Origin: Cinnamomum chago
Lineage: Eukaryota > Streptophyta > Magnoliopsida > Laurales > Lauraceae
DNA: 64,000 bases
NCBI GenBank assembly: GCA_038049695.1
Contig: CP142451.1
Coordinates: forward strand, 43,163,001-43,227,000
Direction: 5' to 3'
The notes under the pieces were generated by a model. It was not told the DNA's origin, did no database searches, and saw only the letters and a program-made list of their open reading frames with translations. Below, piece after piece: positions 22,622 through 34,320 of the stretch. Position numbers and translations under genes: made by a program. Position 1 is the first letter of the stretch; each line of letters starts with the position of its first letter.

Positions 22622-23335
22622 AATGAGTAAAAAGGGTTAGTCGAATCAGGACGACTCAGAAGGCAGCAGTCCAGAGAATGTGCGCACACCGACCAAAGAT
22701 GTCATACCAATGACCTTATTAGTCTAAAGAAAGAAGGCAACTCAATGCACACTAAGTCTTTGAGATTGACCCACATAAATCTAAAAGGTGTGGAACACCT
22801 CATCCTAACCAAACTAAAGTCTACTAGGTCCATTCTAAATTAAATGGGGTCAAGCATACTAGGCAAGTAACCGAGTGCAATTTGACAAGTACTATGCATG
22901 GAAAACACACTAGCAATGGATGAAGGAGAAATGGACACAAGATTAGCATGATATTGGCATCATTAGTTGCATCGTCATGGAATGGGTAGAAAGGGTAAGT
23001 CTGATCAGGACAACTTGGGATGCGGCAGTGTAGAGAATCGTGCACACCAACTGAAGATGTCATACCAATGACCTTGTCAATCTAAAGAAAGAAGCGGGCA
23101 ACTCAATGCGCGCTAAGTCCTCGAGATTGACCCATGTAAATCAAAAAGTTGTGGAACGCCACATCCTAACCAAACTAAATTCTACTAGGTCCATTCTAAG
23201 TTAAATAGGGTCAAGCATACCATGCAAGTAACCACATGCAATAGTTGCCAATTACTATGCATGGAAAACACACTAGCAATGCATGAAGGAGAAATAGACA
23301 CAAGATTTGCATGATAGTGGCATAATTAATTGCAT
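22622..23335. repeat. Tandem duplication, period about 357 bp
   Basis: Two diverged copies start near 22622 and 22980. Shared words include GATGTCATACCAATGACCTT (22699 and 23056), TCTACTAGGTCCATTCTAA and TATGCATGGAAAACACACTA. The copies differ at many positions and by small indels, so the duplication is old. No coding frame is supported. Confidence 0.88.
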
Positions 23336-23365
23336 CCCTTTGACCTTTTAAAATTCAAAATTTCT

Positions 23366-23675
23366 AATCCCATCTCAGTTGTGCTCTAAGCCATGATTCA
23401 CAAGCCACTTGACTTCCTATATGGCCATGGTTTAGGGTTGTTGCCTTCTTTTAACTATCCCACATCTCTTCTGGAGCCAAACCTTCAAAAGTTGGGTCGA
23501 ATATGACTTTGCATGCTGCTTCCTTATGATCTTTGGCAGAGATAGGCCCTGCTTCCTATGCCTCTAACTTCCCATCTTTCATCTTCTTCATTCTATCCAT
23601 TTGAATAGCTACTGAACCTAATTTTGCATCTTCAAATTTCCCATGCTTTGCTACCCTGCCTCCTCCCCTTTAAAG
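23366..23675 (-). pseudogene. Coding-like fragment of unknown family, minus strand
   Basis: On the minus strand a frame reads from about 23672 to 23366, broken by a TAG and a TAA. Residues include GGRVAKHGKFEDAKLGS, MDRMKKMKDGK and DPTFEGLAPEEMWDS, followed past the TAA by HGHIGSQVACESWLRAQ. The charged, non-repetitive composition looks like decayed protein-coding sequence rather than chance. I do not recognise the family. It could be an exon of a host gene or part of an unrecognised element. Confidence 0.35.
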
Positions 23676-23878
23676 CATTATCTTATATATATCTTAAAAA
23701 TCCCATCATCCACATTCAATTTGAATGGCTGTAAAATGAATCTGGTCATATAGATTTCCATCAGGATTTTCATCACATTTAGGGCTGTCAAAGGCCAGGC
23801 TCGGGGCTACCTTTACATACTATTACATATATGCAGGCTAGGCTAAAGCCCTCAAAGGCCTGCGCTAGCTATGCCCTT
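23676..23878. other. Non-coding flank of element B
   Basis: AT-rich, with a GC-richer patch of AGGCCAGGC, GCAGGCTAGGC and AGGCCTGCG words at 23792-23870. It begins with TAGGGCTGTCAAAGGCC (23789), which resembles hAT transposon ends, but no matching inverted end is seen on the far side of element B. Element B sits in this patch. Confidence 0.4.
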
Positions 23879-25119
23879 TTTAAAACCCCATTCCATATTA
23901 GCTCGATTAGTGTTAATTAAGCAAGTTTTTAGTTTTTAAGAGGTTTTAGTATTCATCAGATTAGAATAGTTGTTTTAGACTTGGTACTAGTTTAGAGAAT
24001 TTTGAGAGCGTTGGTTGAGTCAGACACGCTCAAGGAGGCCTCAGTGCACGTGTAAGCCTCGGGAGGTTGATCATGGTTTTCTGCTTTGTTTGTAATTTTG
24101 AATTACCTTGAGTACTTTTATTATTTCCTACGATTATCGTATTTTAACCATCAGTGTTTGAAACCCAAAAATCTGTGTTTTTGGCCAAAAGGGGTAGGAT
24201 TTGTCTTTTACACCCAAATCTGGACACGATTTCCGAAATCTCGAAACCATGTCAAAAATATACTTTTTGTAAACTAGATTTTTGAAGGATAATTTTATCC
24301 TTCTTCGTCAACCTTGTCCGGCGCCTGCAAGAACATGTTCTAGCCGTTTGAAATTCCTGACATGATGGAACCCACACCTTCACTCAAGCCAAATAAGCCC
24401 TTTTCTTCCCTCACTCTCACTCATTCACTCCATTCTCATATTGGGTCCCCAACGTGCAGTGCTAGGAAGGTCTCCTTCTTCCTCTTTTTCTCTCCATTTT
24501 CTTTTCCTTATAACTCAACTATTTGGACTTGGATTGAAGCTTGGATCTCACCATCCTCTTCATCTCCTTCTAAGCTTTCGATTGGACCTATTTGTTGGAC
24601 ATTTGTAACAAGACAAGCTCTTCTTCTACTTCTTTCTTCCTTCTTGTTGGTCATTTCTAGGTAAGAGCTTCAACCATCTCTTCAATGGAGTTCTTTTTAG
24701 CTCCTATAGATCTTGTTTTACATGTTTGCAAACCCTCTTTCTAAATGGGTTCTTTGTTTTTCTAATGTTAGGGTTTTGAAGTTCTTTTTGGGATTCTTGT
24801 AGATATTAGCCCAACTCCTTGATAGGATCCTTGAGAAGGTTGGATTTGTGCATTTTGAACTAAGGCAAGTTATCCTTTTAGTTTTCTTGATGAATGATTA
24901 AGTATGGATTTCATTTTAGCCCCAAATGTGATTTTTAGGTTTGATTTTTGTATTCATAGTAATGTGATGTTTTATTTTGGAAATCCGCTATCAACTTGCA
25001 TTTATATGTTTTAGCATAGTTTCAATGCCTTTGTTTAACTCAAGTTTCGTTTTGAATGGTTTACTATTTGGTTGGAGAAGACAGTGCCTGAATCTACAAC
25101 TGAAATGGTCTTTCTCGAG

Positions 25120-25490
25120 CTGGCGGTCACCTCAGCAGCTAGCCGAATGCTGATCGGCGGCTAACCGACCCAGTTTCGGTTAGAAATACAGAATGTTGAA
25201 GGTTCTGGGTAACCCTAGCGGCTAGCCGAAAATTTGACCACGGCTAACTGCCAATGGAACCGCCAGGTCGTTGAAACTCGTGGTTAGAAACACAGAATTC
25301 TGTAACTGACAGGGATCTAGCGGTCAACTGGCGGGTAACCGACATGCACCTCCGCGGCTAGCCGACAGGTGACTGAGAAAGTTCGGTTACATTTCCAGAA
25401 GCTAAATTTTCTGTCTGAGACTTAGCGGTCGGCTGGTGGCTAGCCGACCTACATTTCTGCGGCTAACCGGCAGGTGACCGTGAGCTAATC
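25120..25490 (+). repeat. Palindrome cluster, GCTAGC type, in element B 5' LTR
   Basis: About a dozen copies of CGGCTAGCCG or CGGTTAACCG-like units occur, for example CGGCTAGCCG at 25219-25228 and 25355-25364. They alternate with GCGGTCACC or CAGGTGACCG words and ACAGAATT spacers. The 3' LTR has the same cluster at 56180-56520 with one unit fewer at its left end. Confidence 0.82.
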
Positions 25491-26333
25491 GAATTTTTAG
25501 TTATAGTCTTTTTTTGTTGGATTTTCTTGGGGAATAAGAACCAGAATATATTTAAGAGCTTTTAGCTTGATATTATACATTTGGAACTCGAAATGTCTCT
25601 TAGCTTCGGGAGCACCAAATTCGTTTTATTACGACATTTGGGCTACCAAATACATGAGGGTCAAATGAAGGGCCTTAATATATATACTTGATAAATTTGC
25701 TTAAATTCTCAGTTTTGACAGGAGAAATATTGTTTTGTACACGTTTTGATTTACAAGCTTCAGTCACGTTTTGAACTGTTTTCAAGAACCATTAAGGGGA
25801 TCACTTCTTAAGTTCAGTTTTGCTATAGCCTATGCTATTTCTGATCGGTTCTGCTTTGCCCAGTTTTGACAAGTGATTTCCCCTATTTTCGATTTGTTTT
25901 GTATACATTAGTCATGTTTTGTGCATTCATGACTTATGATGAATACCACTGAGCTTGGACTGCCCTTTCAGTCTGATCCACTGTCTGGGGAGGGGGGGGG
26001 GGTCCTTAAACACTTGGACTTTCTGCAAATTAGTCGTATATTATATATATATATATATATACATCCTGTTCTGACCGGTAACGCGACCGGTACCAGCCTA
26101 TCTTTCTCGTACGAGATCCTGTTTTGTTCTGCTTACTCTTTTCATTGTATATGATAGAGAAAGGACGGGCTCAATGTGGAATTATCTATTCATGATGTTA
26201 TAAGTATCTATACTAGTTTTACTTATTTCAAATGTATATTAGTTCTGTAATTGTTTTAAATTCAATAAATATTTTCAATAATGTTCCTCCTCTTTATAAA
26301 TGTTTTAAATACTTGTCTAAATTGATTTCTTGC

Positions 26334-26349
26334 CAAGCCGTCGTGTTTG
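26334..26349 (+). other. Conserved stem-loop, element B 5' LTR
   Basis: CAAGC, loop CGTCGT, GTTTG; one G.T pair, otherwise the A-T form of the stem. Confidence 0.5.
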
Positions 26350-26859
26350 ATTCTTGCATTTTGGTACTCAGGTACAGGCATTCATGCCCTTGAGGAGGAG
26401 TGTCCGGAGGAGGCTGTTGAGCCACCCCCAGCTCGTGAGTGGCAACCCGTTGCCGTCATCTAGACGTCGGGAGGATCCTTGAGACGCTCATTGTTTTGAT
26501 GAGGGATTTACCATTTCATGATTTTGGGAATGTATTGGCCTTTGTTGGCCTCTTTTTGGGATGTCTCTTAACAATATACTTTGTTAACTTTGAACTTGAA
26601 TGTAATTGGGAATCGTCCTGTTTATATTTCTCTCTCTGAAATGCTTGACTTGATTATTTCAATTATATAAATGTGGTTTCTATATCACATGTTTTTGTCT
26701 TGTTGTAATTTGCTACACGCTTCTGCAACTATTGTATGTGTGAGTTTGTCCCACGACCTTGGGATCCTCACCGGGGGAAACTGTGGGAAATTATTGCCGT
26801 TAATTGAATGGCAAACTTGTCGCGGGGCCTGGACTCCCGGTCCAGGGTCACAACAGGAC

Positions 26860-26871
26860 TGGTATCAGAGC
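26860..26871 (+). other. Primer-binding site, element B
   Basis: TGGTATCAGAGC, four bases after the LTR, complements the initiator methionine tRNA 3' end, as in most plant chromoviruses. Confidence 0.9.
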
Positions 26872-27013
26872 GGGACATGTTTCAAGCACCTAAAAGAAAC
26901 TAGAAAATCTTAGGGACGTGACAAGGATCTGTGAGTTCGTTAGATCATTTAGTATGGATTTAGAAACCAACCCGACCACATATTTGTGTACTAACGCTTT
27001 GTTTTACAGCATC

Positions 27014-27858
27014 ATGCCTCCAAGGAAAGCTCCAAATAACAATGCCTCGGGCAGTAATCAGAATGAGACAAATCCAACTAGTACACCCACAACTACACAG
27101 TTTCAAGAACTTATGCAGCACATGCTAGAGCAACAGAGGCAAGCCAATGAAACTCAAGCCAGATTCCAAGAACAAATGGCAAAGAATGATGAAGAAATGG
27201 CTCAAGTTCAGAGACAACTTTTGAAAGTTTTACAGAATAGGCCACAAGATCCACCTATGCAACCTCAGGGAACGAATATTGTTATTAACAATAGGGGACT
27301 TGACCATAATCTATTATTTGAGAGGTTCAGGAAGAGAGCACCAAAGGAATTCTCAGGTCACAAAGACTCGTTAGTTGCAGATGACTGGCTAGCAAATACC
27401 GAGAAAATCTTTGATGTCTTCACATGCACAGGAAGACAGAAGGTCAACTTTGCAGCTTCATTGTTTTATGGGCTTGCAGACCAATGGTCGCAGACGGTCA
27501 AGGACTCGTATATGACAATGGCTAACGAAGGCGCATGGGCAGCGTTCAAGACACAATTTCAAGACAAGTAAATTCCTTCACATCTCAAGTGACAGAAAGC
27601 CATTGAATTCCAGCAGCTCAAACAAGGCAGCATGATAGTCCTGGAGTATGTCATCAAGTTTGATAGGCTAGCCAGATATGCTACCAAACTTATTGACACC
27701 GAACAGAAGAAGATAACTAAGTTTTTGGAAGGGCTGAATCCGATCATCATGAGAGATACCTTAGGGGTAATTCCACCAGCTACTTATGAAGAAGTTGTCA
27801 AACGAGCATATAAATTTGAAGATATTAACAACCTGATCATTCAGGACAGGAAGCAACA
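27014..27858 (+). pseudogene. Element B gag, first part
   Basis: Gag starts at the ATG at 27014 (MPPRKAP). A polymerisation domain follows with FSGHKDSLVADDWLANTEKIF and a glutamine-rich coiled-coil-like stretch at residues 35-80. TTTTACAG immediately before the start (27002-27009) looks like a splice acceptor. A stop at 27569 (TAA) and a TGA at 27590 break the frame, which then continues with VLEYVIKFDRLARYA to 27858. Here a solo LTR interrupts it; the CCHC region continues at 30689. Gag would build the particle. Confidence 0.9.
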
Positions 27859-29075
27859 TGTTAGACCCCGACCCAGACCAAGTCGATTAGTGTGCGATTA
27901 GTATGTGTTTAGTCCTAAGTGGGTTTAGTTGTCGTTGGGTTAGAAGTAATTAGCTTTATTCTTGGACATAGCTTTGGGAATTTTGAGAACATTTAGTATT
28001 AGTCTGACACACTCAGGAAGGCCTGAGTTGCCCGTGTAAGCTTGGGAAGGTCGTATCGGTTTCCGTGTGATTGTGATCTTGATTTCATTTGAATGATTTT
28101 TCTATGTGTTACAACTTTCGTCTTAAGCTCATTCATGTTTGAAGCCCAAAAACCCATGTTTTGGCCCAAAGAGGGTAAAATTGTCTTTTATGCACAAACC
28201 TGGACACAATTTTTGAGATCCCAAAACCATGTCAAAAATATACCTTTTGGAAACTAGATATTTCAATGATCGTTTTATCCTTCTTCGTCGAAGTCATCCG
28301 AGGCCCACAAGATCATGTTTTGGCCATTTCAAGGTTCAAGCTAATTGGGGCCCATTAGCATCACTTAAGCCCCATCTCCCTCTCTTTTCATTCACTTTAT
28401 CAAATCTCTGCAATTTCTTGACCTAGGGCTGAAATCCCTCTTGTTCCCTTCCATCTTCCTCACCTTGCATGATCTAGCTAGAGGACTCCAAAGAAAATTC
28501 TAAGGACATCATCTTCTTCATCTCCTTGCAAGCTCTCTATCCATACAAGTTTCTTGGAGTTCTTTTGAGACAAGCTCTTCATCTTCTTCATCTCTTCTTG
28601 TTTGGCCATTGTTAGGTAAGAACTTCCACCCATGCTTTTCATGAAGTCTTTTGGTTCCTTAAAGATCTTGTTTTTCATTTGAAAACCCTTTTTTGTTAAA
28701 ATGGGTTCTTTGTTTCCATTTTTGAGTGAGCTTGTGTGGTTTTCTTGGGTTTCCTTGTAGCATTGGAATAGCTTGAGTGAAGTGCTTGAGAGGAGTATTT
28801 AGCATTGGTCAAGGCAAGTAATCTCTCTAGGAAATGATGCATGTGTATTTTGATTTCATTGTATTTTAGAAATTGTGCATTTAACTTGTTTACAAGCTTC
28901 GTGGTTATGTTTTATTTGGATTTGGATGTGTGAAATGGTGGAAATGAACCCTTGGTGAGCATGAAGGCTCAAGGGATTGTATGTGATTGATGGATGAGAA
29001 GAAGAAGAAAAATGTAGTGGAAGTTGTACAAAAGGAAGGCAGTTTCTGCACTCAGCGAGTACAGGCAGAAAATTG

Positions 29076-29306
29076 TCCGCTCGAGCGACCCTTGTGTCTG
29101 CTCGAGCGACCAAGCCTCTGTTTGGTCTGAGCGCAGACAGAGAGCCGTCCGCTCGAGCGACCATTGGGTCCGTTCGAGCGAACTGCCCTCTGTATAATCT
29201 AGAGCAAGGCAGAGAGCTGTCCGTTCGAGCGCACCTTATATCCGCTCGAACGAACTGTCTTGCTCGAGCGAAGTGTCATCGCCTTATAAAGTTCGCTCGA
29301 GCGAAC
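29076..29306 (+). repeat. Palindrome cluster, CTCGAG type
   Basis: Nine units of CGCTCGAGCGA or near variants lie in 230 bp, for example CGCTCGAGCG at 29078-29087. The last is a perfect 16-bp palindrome GTTCGCTCGAGCGAAC (29291-29306). The same perfect 16-mer is found in the G1 LTR at 37492-37507. Confidence 0.9.
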
Positions 29307-30167
29307 CTGCCAGATTCAGGAAGAAGATTTATTTCATGTGTATTTTCGTGAAGGTTGAAAAACTAGACTATATTAATGGTTTTGACTTGACATTGTGTAA
29401 ATGGAACTTTGAAATGCAACCCAACTTCGGGGACACCAATTCTTGTATATTCCGACATTTGGGGTCCCAATTACACAAAGGTCAATTAGCAGCCTTAACA
29501 CATGCTTGCCAGATTTCGTGTTCGAATTCCATTTTTGGTACGATAAGTACCATCGTGTACTACTTTTGGATTTCAAGTATAAGCTTGTTTTGAAGAATTG
29601 ATTCAAGAAAAAGGGGATCACTTCCTAAGCGTGTTATGCATATTAATTATGCCTTGCTAGTCATGTTCATCGTGTTGTGATAAGTGATTTCCCCCTTTTT
29701 ATCTTGACAAGTTTTGATAGTATTTCGTGTGTTTTGTGCATTCATGAATTTAGTAAACACCACTGAGTTTGGACTGTCCTTTCAGTTTGATCCACTGTCT
29801 AGGGGTCCTTAAACATGTGGACTGTCTGCAGACTGGTCGTGTATTTATTACACATCGTGCTTGTCCGGTTCCGCGGCCGAAATTCCCGTCTTTGTGGGAA
29901 ATTGTGTCGTGATTATATTATGTATATCGTGCTTGTCGTGCGTGCTTGCTCTTTTCATTATATAAATGATAGAGAAAGGATGGGCTCTTTGTGGATGATG
30001 ACTATTCATGATATATTATGTACTCATGCTAGTTTGTTTTAGTATCTCAGCTCAGTTAAATATTTCTGCAAATGTATCTCAGTCATTATAGTATTTCAAA
30101 TCAAGGATTTGCTTATATGTTTTCTAAAACGTTATTGTTCATGCTTGCACCTAAATTGATTACCTGC

Positions 30168-30183
30168 CAAACCATTGTGTTTG
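30168..30183 (+). other. Conserved stem-loop, A-T form
   Basis: CAAAC, loop CATTGT, GTTTG. Both the third stem base and its partner are changed relative to CAGAC/GTCTG, so pairing is kept. Confidence 0.55.
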
Positions 30184-30688
30184 ACCCTTGTTTGTTGGTG
30201 CCCAGGTGTAGGAGACGTTGCCTTTGAGGAGGAGCGTCAGGAGGAGGCTTGTGAGCCAATCCCCGTGAGAGAGTGGCAGCTCGACGATGTCATCTAGACG
30301 TCGGGCGGGTTCTTGAGTCTCGTCATCATTTTGTTTTGGGGTTTCCTTTGATTATTTTTGGAGAAGTGTATTGGCCTCTGTTGGCCTCTTATGGGTTGTA
30401 ACAAAAACTTAACTTACTTTCGTGTCAATCTTATAACTTGAACTATGTTGGGAATGCCATGTTAGCTTCTTTCTTTGATACTATGTCTTGTTACTATTTG
30501 TCATGGCACTTAAATATTTTATTGGTGCTCATTTTGATATGTTTTGCTACACGCTTCTGCAAACTTGATCGTGAGAGCTAGATTCCGCGTGCCTTTGGGA
30601 ATCCTCACCGCGGGAACCTGTGGGAAAGTATATCTCCGATGTACACAACGCACGTCGCGGGCCCGGGATCCGTTCCAGGGTCGCGACA

Positions 30689-31640
30689 CAACACTACCAG
30701 CATCAGAATCAGAGGCAACAGTATAACAAGAAGCCAAGGCAAGATCAGAATCCTCCAAGGCAAGAGGCATGTGGACATTGTGGAAAGAATCATAAGACTA
30801 GTCAGTCTCGTAATGCCACAGGTGCTTGTTTCAGATGTGGATCATTAGACCATGCAATCAAGGATTGCCTAATTATACAGGATCAAGCTAATAGAAACCG
30901 GCAGCCAAGATAAGCAGGTCCTTAGAACCAACCACCAATCCATAATCGGGCTAGACCACCTCAGCAACAGCAACAGCAAGGCAGACCACAGGCACAAAAT
31001 CAAAATGCTCGTCCTCTACTGTAGTACAGAAATGAGCAAGGAAGACAAAATTAAGCACCGAATAGGCTATAGATGCATGGATGCATATATTATCTCAACC
31101 GTGTGGATGCAGAAACTGCAGGAGACGTGGTGGAAGGTAAACTTCTTGTTTGTGATGTAGAAGCACATATTTTATTTGATCCTGGATCCACTCATTCCTT
31201 TTGTCTCCTACTTTTGCCAACAAGATAGATATTTCACCTAGAGAACTTGACTTTACTTTGACTATCACCACATTTGTAGGTAAACAGGTTATCTGTACAA
31301 CCTTCTACCCCAATTGTTCAGTTACCTTAAGTCAAGCTGTTTTACCAGCAAACCTCATTGTGTTGGACATGCATGATTTTGACATCATCTTAGGCATGGA
31401 TTGGTTAGAAACATTTCATGCTACGATGGATTGTTTTTCAAAAACCATTACATTAAGATTGAAAGGAACACAAACAGAGTTGATAATTCAGGGAGATAGA
31501 AAGAGAATTCAAACAGGATTTATCTCGGCATTGAAAGCAAGTTGATTAGTGCAAAGTGGTTGTGAAGCTTATATTGCATTTATCACGGAGGATAAATAGT
31601 CCCAAGGGGTGGAGGATATCCCCGTAGTATGTGAATTTCC
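30689..31640 (+). pseudogene. Element B gag knuckle and protease
   Basis: After the target duplication gag resumes with a knuckle region CGHCGKNHKTSQ and CFRCGSLDHAIKDC (about 30767-30877), then a proline- and glutamine-rich linker with stops. The aspartic protease follows: LFDPGSTHSF (31171-31200) is the active-site loop, then a one-base frameshift, and VLDMHDFDIILGMDWL (31360-31410) is the conserved second half. At 31600-31650 [15 protein letters not shown] leads into RT, but the usual linker of roughly 28 residues before the first RT block is missing. Confidence 0.88.
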
Positions 31641-31985
31641 AGACGTTTTTCCAGAAGAAATCCCGGGATTGCCACCAATTGGGAGAGTTAAAACTTCAGT
31701 TGCAAGAGTTGTTGAGCAAAGGCTTCATTAGGCCAAGTGTTTCACCTTGGGGAGCACCGGTATTATTTGTGAAAAAGAAAGATGGAAGTTTGAGAATGTG
31801 CATTGACTACAGGAGATTGAACCATGTGACTGTCAAGAACAAGTATCCGTTGCCAAGAATAGATAAATTTTTTGACCAATTGCAAGGAGCAGCTTACTTT
31901 TCCAAGATAGACTTGAGGTCCAGGTACCATCAGTTAAGAGTTAGAGAATCAGATGTACCAATAACATCTTTTCGAACAAGGTATG
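31641..31985 (+). pseudogene. Element B reverse transcriptase, first part
   Basis: [37 protein letters not shown] and [16 protein letters not shown] are the N-terminal RT blocks of Ty3/gypsy. FSKIDLRS carries the first catalytic aspartate. The frame is open here and stops only where the solo LTR inserts after FRTRY. Confidence 0.92.
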
Positions 31986-33357
31986 TGTGAGAACCCGGCC
32001 CCTAATTTCCTGGATTAGCGTTGTTTTATTTGTTGATTAGTTTCTCTAAGTGGGATCAATGTTTGTTGGTTGAATTTGTGAGCTAGAATGTTTTTTCACT
32101 AGTTTTGGGGAGTTTTGAGAGCCAGTGAACCTAGACAGTGACTGTAGGGTCCTACTTATTTTGTGTGATCAGCTTGGAGACGTTCTTCGTGATTCCCAAA
32201 CATTCCCATTTTGGCTTCGTTTTACTTATATCGTTAATCTCTACAACTTTCGTGTCGACTTCGTCCCCGTTCGAGACCCCGAAACCCTACTTTTCTAATG
32301 TTAGGGGCAAAACAGTCTTTTTACATGAAAATCTGGACACTATTTTCAATGTCTCCTAAACCAGCAAAATATATACTTTTTCGACACTAGATATTTCGAC
32401 GATCATTTCTTCCTTCTTCGTCGAACTCATCCGAGATCCCGAGAAACATGTTTCTAGCCCGACAAGTCATGTTAGTTGTGGGACCCACCTTTATTTTCTA
32501 TAAAAAGGGGAACCCATTTCTTCTTTCCCCTTCTCCTTTTCCAGCACAAAAATTGAAGCCAACCTAGGGTTTTTCTTTCCCCTTCTTCTTCTTGCTTTCT
32601 TCCTCCTCAATCCATCACCAACCTTTATCAAATAGAGAAATGGTTTCTTCTTCTTCTTCTCCACATTGCAAGCTTTTCATGGATGCCATTAGAAGAGAAA
32701 TCCACCAACATTGAGACTCTCCTTGAGCTAACTCTTGCCATTAGAGGACCTTCCAAGTAATCAATCTTCTTCATCTCCTAGATATGTATTCTTGTGACCC
32801 TAGAGAAGCTTCATCTCCATTATTGAAAGTTCTTTCTTTCTATTTCAATGTTTTGACTATTTAGGGTTTGTAATGGGTTGTATTTGCGGGGGTTTTTGTG
32901 TAGATTGGTGATTTTGAGCTTAAGAGTGTGATTAGAGGCTTGATTTGCTAGCTTGGACCCAAGGCAAGTGGATGAATGGATTGTTTTGAATATTTACATG
33001 TTTTATGGAGAAATCTTGATTTTTCACCAATGATTCTATCTATTCTTTTTGCAATGGTTTCTATTGCTCTTAAAAATGCATAATGATGAGTTTATTTCTC
33101 TCTTGTTCATACCTTGGAAATGCATATATTATGTTTTCAAAGTTGCAAATGGTTTTCATATAAGATGGGTTTCTCTCTCTTGTGATTGAATGTGAATGGA
33201 AAGGAAGTGAAAGGAAAAATGTGAAATGATGAGAATGGAAGTGTTGAATGATGTATTGAAGGAGCTTTTGAGCTCATTTTATTATAGGGAATGAGATGGG
33301 TTATAGGAGAAATGTTATGGAGGAAAAAGGGGCTGAAAAACAGTCCAAAACTGAACT

Positions 33358-33560
33358 GCCCGCTGACTGGGCGGTCAGCAGGCGGTCACCAGTCAGTTAG
33401 CCGACCTGGTGACCGACTAGTGACCGCACAGAGGAGTCAGCATATCAGTAAGCAGAATTCTGATTCTGCAGGGGCGGTCACCAGGCGGTGACCAATCGGC
33501 TAGCCAACCTAGCCCAAGCGGTTAGCCGCCTGCTGACCGCCAAGGTGACCGACCTCCCAG
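33358..33560 (+). repeat. Palindrome cluster, GGTGACC/GCTAGCC type
   Basis: Units include GGGCGGTCAGCAGGCGGTCACC, given here as GCGGTCAGC and GCGGTCACC; GGTGACCG; TCGGCTAGCC; and the near-palindrome GCGGTTAGCCGC (33519-33530). The wording is close to the element B LTR cluster although the LTR belongs to another family. Confidence 0.78.
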
Positions 33561-34173
33561 TAATTTTTGGAGATTGAGAAGAAAGAAAGGACTGTTTCGA
33601 ACCATATGTCCATGAAATGGGTAGGAATGACTGTTTTGGAATTTAAGGGAGAAAAATCTCGTCCCGGAAATATGTTAGAGAGAAATCTCATCCCGAAGAT
33701 TTTATTGATGACTTTGAAGTTACCAAGGTGTATAAGGTGCCCGAAATGTTTTCAAAATTTAATGAGTACCCAATATTTATTGAAATAGACATACGGGACC
33801 CCTATCCACCTTTAACTAATCTTGAATCTCGATACTTGTCCCAGAATTTTGAAAGTTTAATTGTATCCCATTGTTCCTGAAATTTGATATGCACTCCCGA
33901 AATTCATGATTTACGATTAATCATTCCTGAAGGCACTGAATTTGTACTTCTAACATTTTGCTAGCCCCGATATGCATTGCTCGAAATGAAGTGAGATTTG
34001 TGCCTTGAACACCCCCGTCCCGCCCGTTTATACAATTGCATCATATGTATTTTATAATGTCCCAATTTCTATTATGTGACCTATGAGTCAGCACCACTAA
34101 GCTTGGATGACCTTGTCGGTTAGATCCACCGACTTGGAGATCCCCGTCCCATCCCGCCAGCTGCAGTTTGGAT

Positions 34174-34320
34174 CCCGATGTTCGGTTTATTACCGTGGCA
34201 TCGTCCCGATACCCTGCTCGCTTCCGTGGTTCCCGATACCCAGTTCGCTACCGTGGTTCCCGATACCCGGTTCGCTACCGTGGTTCCCGATGCACGGCTT
34301 ACCACCGTGGCCCCGTCCCG
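34174..34320 (+). repeat. 27-bp minisatellite
   Basis: Five units start at CCCGAT at 34174, 34205, 34232, 34259 and 34286; the core is CCCGATACCCGGTTCGCTAC followed by CGTGGTT. Other LTR copies have one to three units at the same place (4093, 8919-8975, 38354-38440, 43770-43830), so copy number varies. Confidence 0.88.

Larger units (their letters stand above)
23879..26855 (+). repeat. Element B 5' LTR (family G3)
   Basis: It aligns throughout with 54953-57883. The start TTTAAAACCCC corresponds to TGTCAGACCCC, so the TG terminus has mutated; the end is TCACAACA. The donor-like AG|GTAAGA is at 24661, the acceptor-like CTTGTAG near 24799 and a GC-type donor-like AAG|GCAAGT near 24864. A GCTAGC palindrome cluster spans 25120-25490. 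A G-run interrupted by one A lies at 25986-26000, a TA microsatellite at 26042-26061 and the stem-loop at 26334-26349. Confidence 0.92.
27859..30688 (+). mobile_element. Solo LTR, gypsy family G3 (diverged subfamily), in element B gag
   Basis: TGTTAGACCCC to GGTCGCGACA, 2830 bp, with a perfect target duplication CAACA (27854-27858 and 30689-30693). It resembles the element B LTR along its length but is clearly diverged. Donor-like AG|GTAAGA lies at 28615, acceptor-like CCTTGTAG at 28754, GC-type AAG|GCAAGT near 28812, a CTCGAG palindrome cluster at 29076-29306, and the stem-loop at 30168-30183. Confidence 0.94.

Noticed and set aside
29073-29351. Arginine- and alanine-rich frames over the CTCGAG cluster (also 37249-37781)
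   Set aside because: The periodic ARA/SERT residues are simply the palindrome units read in frame; flanks are non-coding LTR.
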